Of a stretch of 64,000 nucleotides of DNA, positions 61,627 to 64,000 are shown piece by piece. The notes beneath the pieces were generated by a model. The model was given only the letters and a program-made list of their open reading frames with translations. It made no database searches and had not been told where the DNA came from. Each line of letters opens with the position of its first letter. The first letter of the stretch is position 1. This DNA is from Jannaschia pohangensis (GTDB taxonomy: Bacteria > Pseudomonadota > Alphaproteobacteria > Rhodobacterales > Rhodobacteraceae), in contig NZ_FORA01000004.1 of assembly GCF_900113875.1 (NCBI RefSeq), positions 284,001 through 348,000 on the forward strand. The letters run 5' to 3'. Made by a program: the position numbers and the translations under genes.

Positions 61627-62019
61627 CTACTCGGGATAGCGCCGCCGCGCCGTCGCCGTGCCCAACGTCCGGCCGCCGCCGCGCGCCTCGGCCCGCCATT
61701 CATAAGTATGCACGCCGTTCGGCGGGCAGGGGCTCTTGTAGCGGAAGATCCCGGCCGGCAATTGACCGGACGTCGACATCCCGACCCGGCCGCCGCCGTG
61801 GTTGAAGCCGGGAACATCCAGATCGACCAGGCGGAATCGCACCTCGGTGGTGCCGGGCGGCAGGTCCGATACGACGAACGCCGGGCTGCCAACCGTATTG
61901 GGCCGCCCGTTGGTACAGGGGGCCAGCCCGTCCCAGGTGAACGAAAGACCAAAGGCATTCGCGGCACCGGTGGCGCAAAGCAGGGTGGTGACGGCAAGAG
62001 CGGACAGGGACAGGTGCAT
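61627..62019 (-). CDS. Secreted PEBP-like (phospholipid-binding) protein
   Basis: A 130-residue exported protein: signal MHLSLSALAVTTLLCATGAANA, then FGLSFTWDGLAPCTNGRP, SPAFVVSDLPPGTTEVRFRLVDLDVPGFNHGGG and FRYKSPCPPNGVHTYEWRAEA, which follow the pattern of the YbhB/PEBP group. The ATG at 62019 has GGAGG seven bases upstream; the longer frame is not a gene. Ligand unknown. Confidence 0.78.
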   Translation of the reverse strand: MHLSLSALAVTTLLCATGAANAFGLSFTWDGLAPCTNGRPNTVGSPAFVVSDLPPGTTEVRFRLVDLDVPGFNHGGGRVGMSTSGQLPAGIFRYKSPCPPNGVHTYEWRAEARGGGRTLGTATARRRYPE

Positions 62020-62168
62020 CGGAGCCTCCGACATCGAGGGGGAAATCACGGAATGCCCCCACCCTAACAGGTCGGACGCGCGATCCCAAATTGCGCCACC
62101 CACTGGACAGGGCCGGGCCATGCGCGCACCAAGGTTGGCAAACACCCGAACCGACGCCCGGAGGCCTC

Positions 62169-63548
62169 ATGTCCGACCCCATTCCCGCCATCCTCAAGCG
62201 GATCGATGCCGACCAGCCGCGTGCCCTGGACCGCTTGATGGAGCTGCTGCGCATCCCTTCCATCTCGACCGATCCGGCCCATGCCGACGATTGCGAAACG
62301 GCTGCCGATTGGCTGGTCGCGGAGCTGACGGACCTTGGTTTCAAGGCCTCCAAACGCGCCACGCCGGGCCATCCGATGGTGGTGGCCCATGGCGGCGAAG
62401 GCGCGCGGCACGTCCTGTTTTATGGCCACTATGATGTGCAACCCGTCGATCCTCTGAGGCTGTGGAACCGCGATCCCTTCGATCCCGCCGTCGAACAGAC
62501 GGCGCGGGGTCCGGTGATCCGCGCGCGGGGCGCTTCCGATGACAAGGGTCAATTGATGACCTTTCTCGAAGCCTGCCGCGCCTGGAAGGCGGAAACTGGC
62601 GGGCTGCCCTGTCGCCTGACGATCCTGTTCGAGGGCGAGGAGGAATCGGGCTCCCCCTCGCTCGTTCCCTTCCTCAAGGAGAACGCCGACGAGTTGCGGG
62701 CCGAAATCGCCCTGATCTGCGACACGGGCCTGTTCGACGACCGGGTGCCCGCGATCATCACGACACTGCGAGGCCTTCTGGGCGAGGAAGTCACCATCAC
62801 CGGCCCCGACCGCGACCTGCATTCGGGGATGTATGGCGGCCCGGCCATGAACCCGATCCGGGTCCTGACGCGCATCCTCGGCGGTTTGCACGACGATCAG
62901 GGGCGGGTGCAGGTGCCGGGCTTCTATGACGGCGTCGGAGAGCCGCCGAGCCAGGTCAAGGCAAGCTGGAACAATCTCGGGTTCTCGACCGAAGCCTTCC
63001 TCGGTGAGGTGGGTCTCAGCCATGCGGCGGGGGAAGTCGGGCGGAGCGGGCTGGAGCAGATCTGGTCGCGGCCGACGGCGGAAATCAACGGGATCACGGG
63101 GGGTTACACCGGTGACGGGTTCAAGACGGTGCTGCCCTCCAAGGCCTCGGCCAAGGTCAGTTTCCGGCTGGTCGGCGGACAGGATCCGATCCGCCTGCGC
63201 GAGAGTTTCCGCGATTGGGTCATCGCGCAGATGCCGCCCGACTGCCAGGTTACCTTCGCCGAGCACGGCGCCGCGCCGGCCTCGGCGATGGAGACCGAAA
63301 GCGAGGTCTTCGTTGCCGCGCAATCCGCGCTGACCGAGGAGTGGGGCCTGCCCGCGGCCTTCATCGGCGGCGGCGGTTCGATCCCGATCGCGGGCTATTT
63401 CCAGAGCGTTCTGGGGATGCAGTCGATGCTGGCGGGGTTTGCCAAGGACGATGACCAGATCCATTCCCCGAACGAGAAATACGACGTCGAAAGCTTCCGC
63501 AAAGGCGTGCGGAGTTGGGCGCGCATCCTGCGAAAACTGGCGGACTAG
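62169..63548 (+). CDS. M20-family dipeptidase
   Basis: Zinc metallopeptidase, 459 residues. Metal-binding residues are seen in FYGHYDVQPVDP, RGASDDKGQLMTFLEA, LFEGEEESGSPSL (catalytic Glu-Glu) and a C-terminal IHSPNEKYDV histidine. The dimerisation domain with GPDRDLHSGMYGGPAMNP lies in the middle, as in the ArgE/DapE/carnosinase-like group (M20/M25/M40). The ATG at 62169 is preceded by GGAGG. Followed by a good terminator. Confidence 0.95.
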   Translation: MSDPIPAILKRIDADQPRALDRLMELLRIPSISTDPAHADDCETAADWLVAELTDLGFKASKRATPGHPMVVAHGGEGARHVLFYGHYDVQPVDPLRLWNRDPFDPAVEQTARGPVIRARGASDDKGQLMTFLEACRAWKAETGGLPCRLTILFEGEEESGSPSLVPFLKENADELRAEIALICDTGLFDDRVPAIITTLRGLLGEEVTITGPDRDLHSGMYGGPAMNPIRVLTRILGGLHDDQGRVQVPGFYDGVGEPPSQVKASWNNLGFSTEAFLGEVGLSHAAGEVGRSGLEQIWSRPTAEINGITGGYTGDGFKTVLPSKASAKVSFRLVGGQDPIRLRESFRDWVIAQMPPDCQVTFAEHGAAPASAMETESEVFVAAQSALTEEWGLPAAFIGGGGSIPIAGYFQSVLGMQSMLAGFAKDDDQIHSPNEKYDVESFRKGVRSWARILRKLAD

Positions 63549-63561
63549 GCCCGATAGGAAG

Positions 63562-63595
63562 AGGCGCGCCCCCGGGGCCGGGACGCGCCTTTTTT
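63562..63595 (+). terminator. Terminator after the dipeptidase gene
   Basis: A 7-bp stem AGGCGCG/CGCGCCT with a 15-base loop is followed by TTTTTT, 13 bp after the stop codon. Confidence 0.88.
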
Positions 63596-63617
63596 GCTGG
63601 AAACCTGAGGTCTCAGA

Positions 63618-63941
63618 TCATTCGTCTTCGGCGCTCGCGGCCTTGATCTGAGCGAAAATGTCAGCGCCGACAGTGGGTTGGCCCGAGAAGGACGTGGCGC
63701 CGTTCAGGCCGCGCAGGTCGGAGGGGCTGTCCTGGTCGGCGTTGAAGATGTCGTAGGCGAGGCCCGAAGTGCCCGAGCGGGTCGAGACGGTCACGCCATT
63801 GTCGGCCTGGCCGAGCTTGGCGACCGAAGCGCGGTCGCTGCCTTCGAGCGAGCCGTGCAGCTTGGTGTAGACGTCGGCCGACGCGGGGACGGCGGCCAGG
63901 GTTGCGACGGCGATGAGGGCGGAAGTGATGAAGGTTTTCAT
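63618..63941 (-). CDS. Small secreted protein, 107 residues
   Basis: Signal peptide MKTFITSALIAVATLAAVPASA, then a short polar mature part (VYTKLHGSLEGSDRASVAKLGQ, GTSGLAYDIFNADQDSP) ending in a flexible acidic tail. No cysteines and no recognised domain. AGGACTAACACA precedes the ATG. Similar small exported proteins are common in this order but unassigned. Confidence 0.7.
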   Translation of the reverse strand: MKTFITSALIAVATLAAVPASADVYTKLHGSLEGSDRASVAKLGQADNGVTVSTRSGTSGLAYDIFNADQDSPSDLRGLNGATSFSGQPTVGADIFAQIKAASAEDE

Positions 63942-64000
63942 TGTGTTAGTCCTTTGTGTGTTGCGAGGACCCTGTTCGTTGCGGCGGGTCCGGGGTTTGA

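Noticed and set aside
1..64000. CRISPR array or cas genes
   Set aside because: No regularly spaced repeats of 25-40 bp and no Cas-like protein were seen on either strand.

Overview
This 64 kb window is chromosomal DNA from a GC-rich alphaproteobacterium, most likely a member of the Rhodobacterales (Roseobacter/Paracoccaceae). The evidence is a C4-pathway 5-aminolevulinate synthase preceded by an FNR-type box, a surE-pcm-nlpD-tatABC block, an ATP-dependent DNA ligase with its MBL-fold exonuclease partner, a type 2 ArgC, DUF1127 and MocR proteins, and many 4-bp ATGA/GTGA gene overlaps. Species cannot be fixed from the sequence alone.

Layout. 1-7.6 kb: the 3' part of malate synthase G, a GlcG-like protein, a class I amidotransferase-fold peptidase, then a leftward operon (exonuclease, alpha/beta hydrolase, DNA ligase) and an aberrant FliG-like protein. 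7.6-19.5 kb: a possible structured RNA, argC, a SnoaL-like protein, a sugar ABC importer without an ATPase gene and with two operator-like palindromes, NhaC antiporter, tRNA-Gly, tRNA-Asn, an MBL hydrolase and an orphan histidine kinase. 19.45-29.95 kb: a 10.5 kb integrated element bounded by a 23-bp direct repeat and inserted at the 3' end of a tRNA-Ile2(CAT)-like gene. It carries a P4-type integrase, a primase/helicase-like ATPase, a serine resolvase with a res-like region, and a restriction-modification cargo: ribbon-helix-helix regulator, endonuclease, methyltransferase, HNH nuclease, and an opposing HNH nuclease with a small partner. 30-40.8 kb: purMN, rnd, SH3 protein, a polyamine-type ABC importer lacking a binding protein, an ArsR-controlled permease, rplM-rpsI. 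40.8-54.6 kb: MocR regulator divergent from a DUF1127 gene, thioesterase/enoyl-CoA hydratase pair, surE-pcm-nlpD-like, tatABC, a DUF815 ATPase, and a complete branched-chain amino-acid ABC importer. 54.6-64 kb, mostly leftward: ispG coupled to a DUF4123 (type VI secretion adaptor) gene and three overlapping downstream genes, a RodZ-like protein, hemA, small secreted proteins, and an M20 dipeptidase.

The most novel parts are the island's restriction/nuclease cluster and the orphan DUF4123 module behind ispG. Several regulatory palindromes (ArsR, MocR, LacI-like, FNR) sit exactly where the neighbouring genes predict. All assignments come from reading the sequence and from knowledge of the families; no database search was run.
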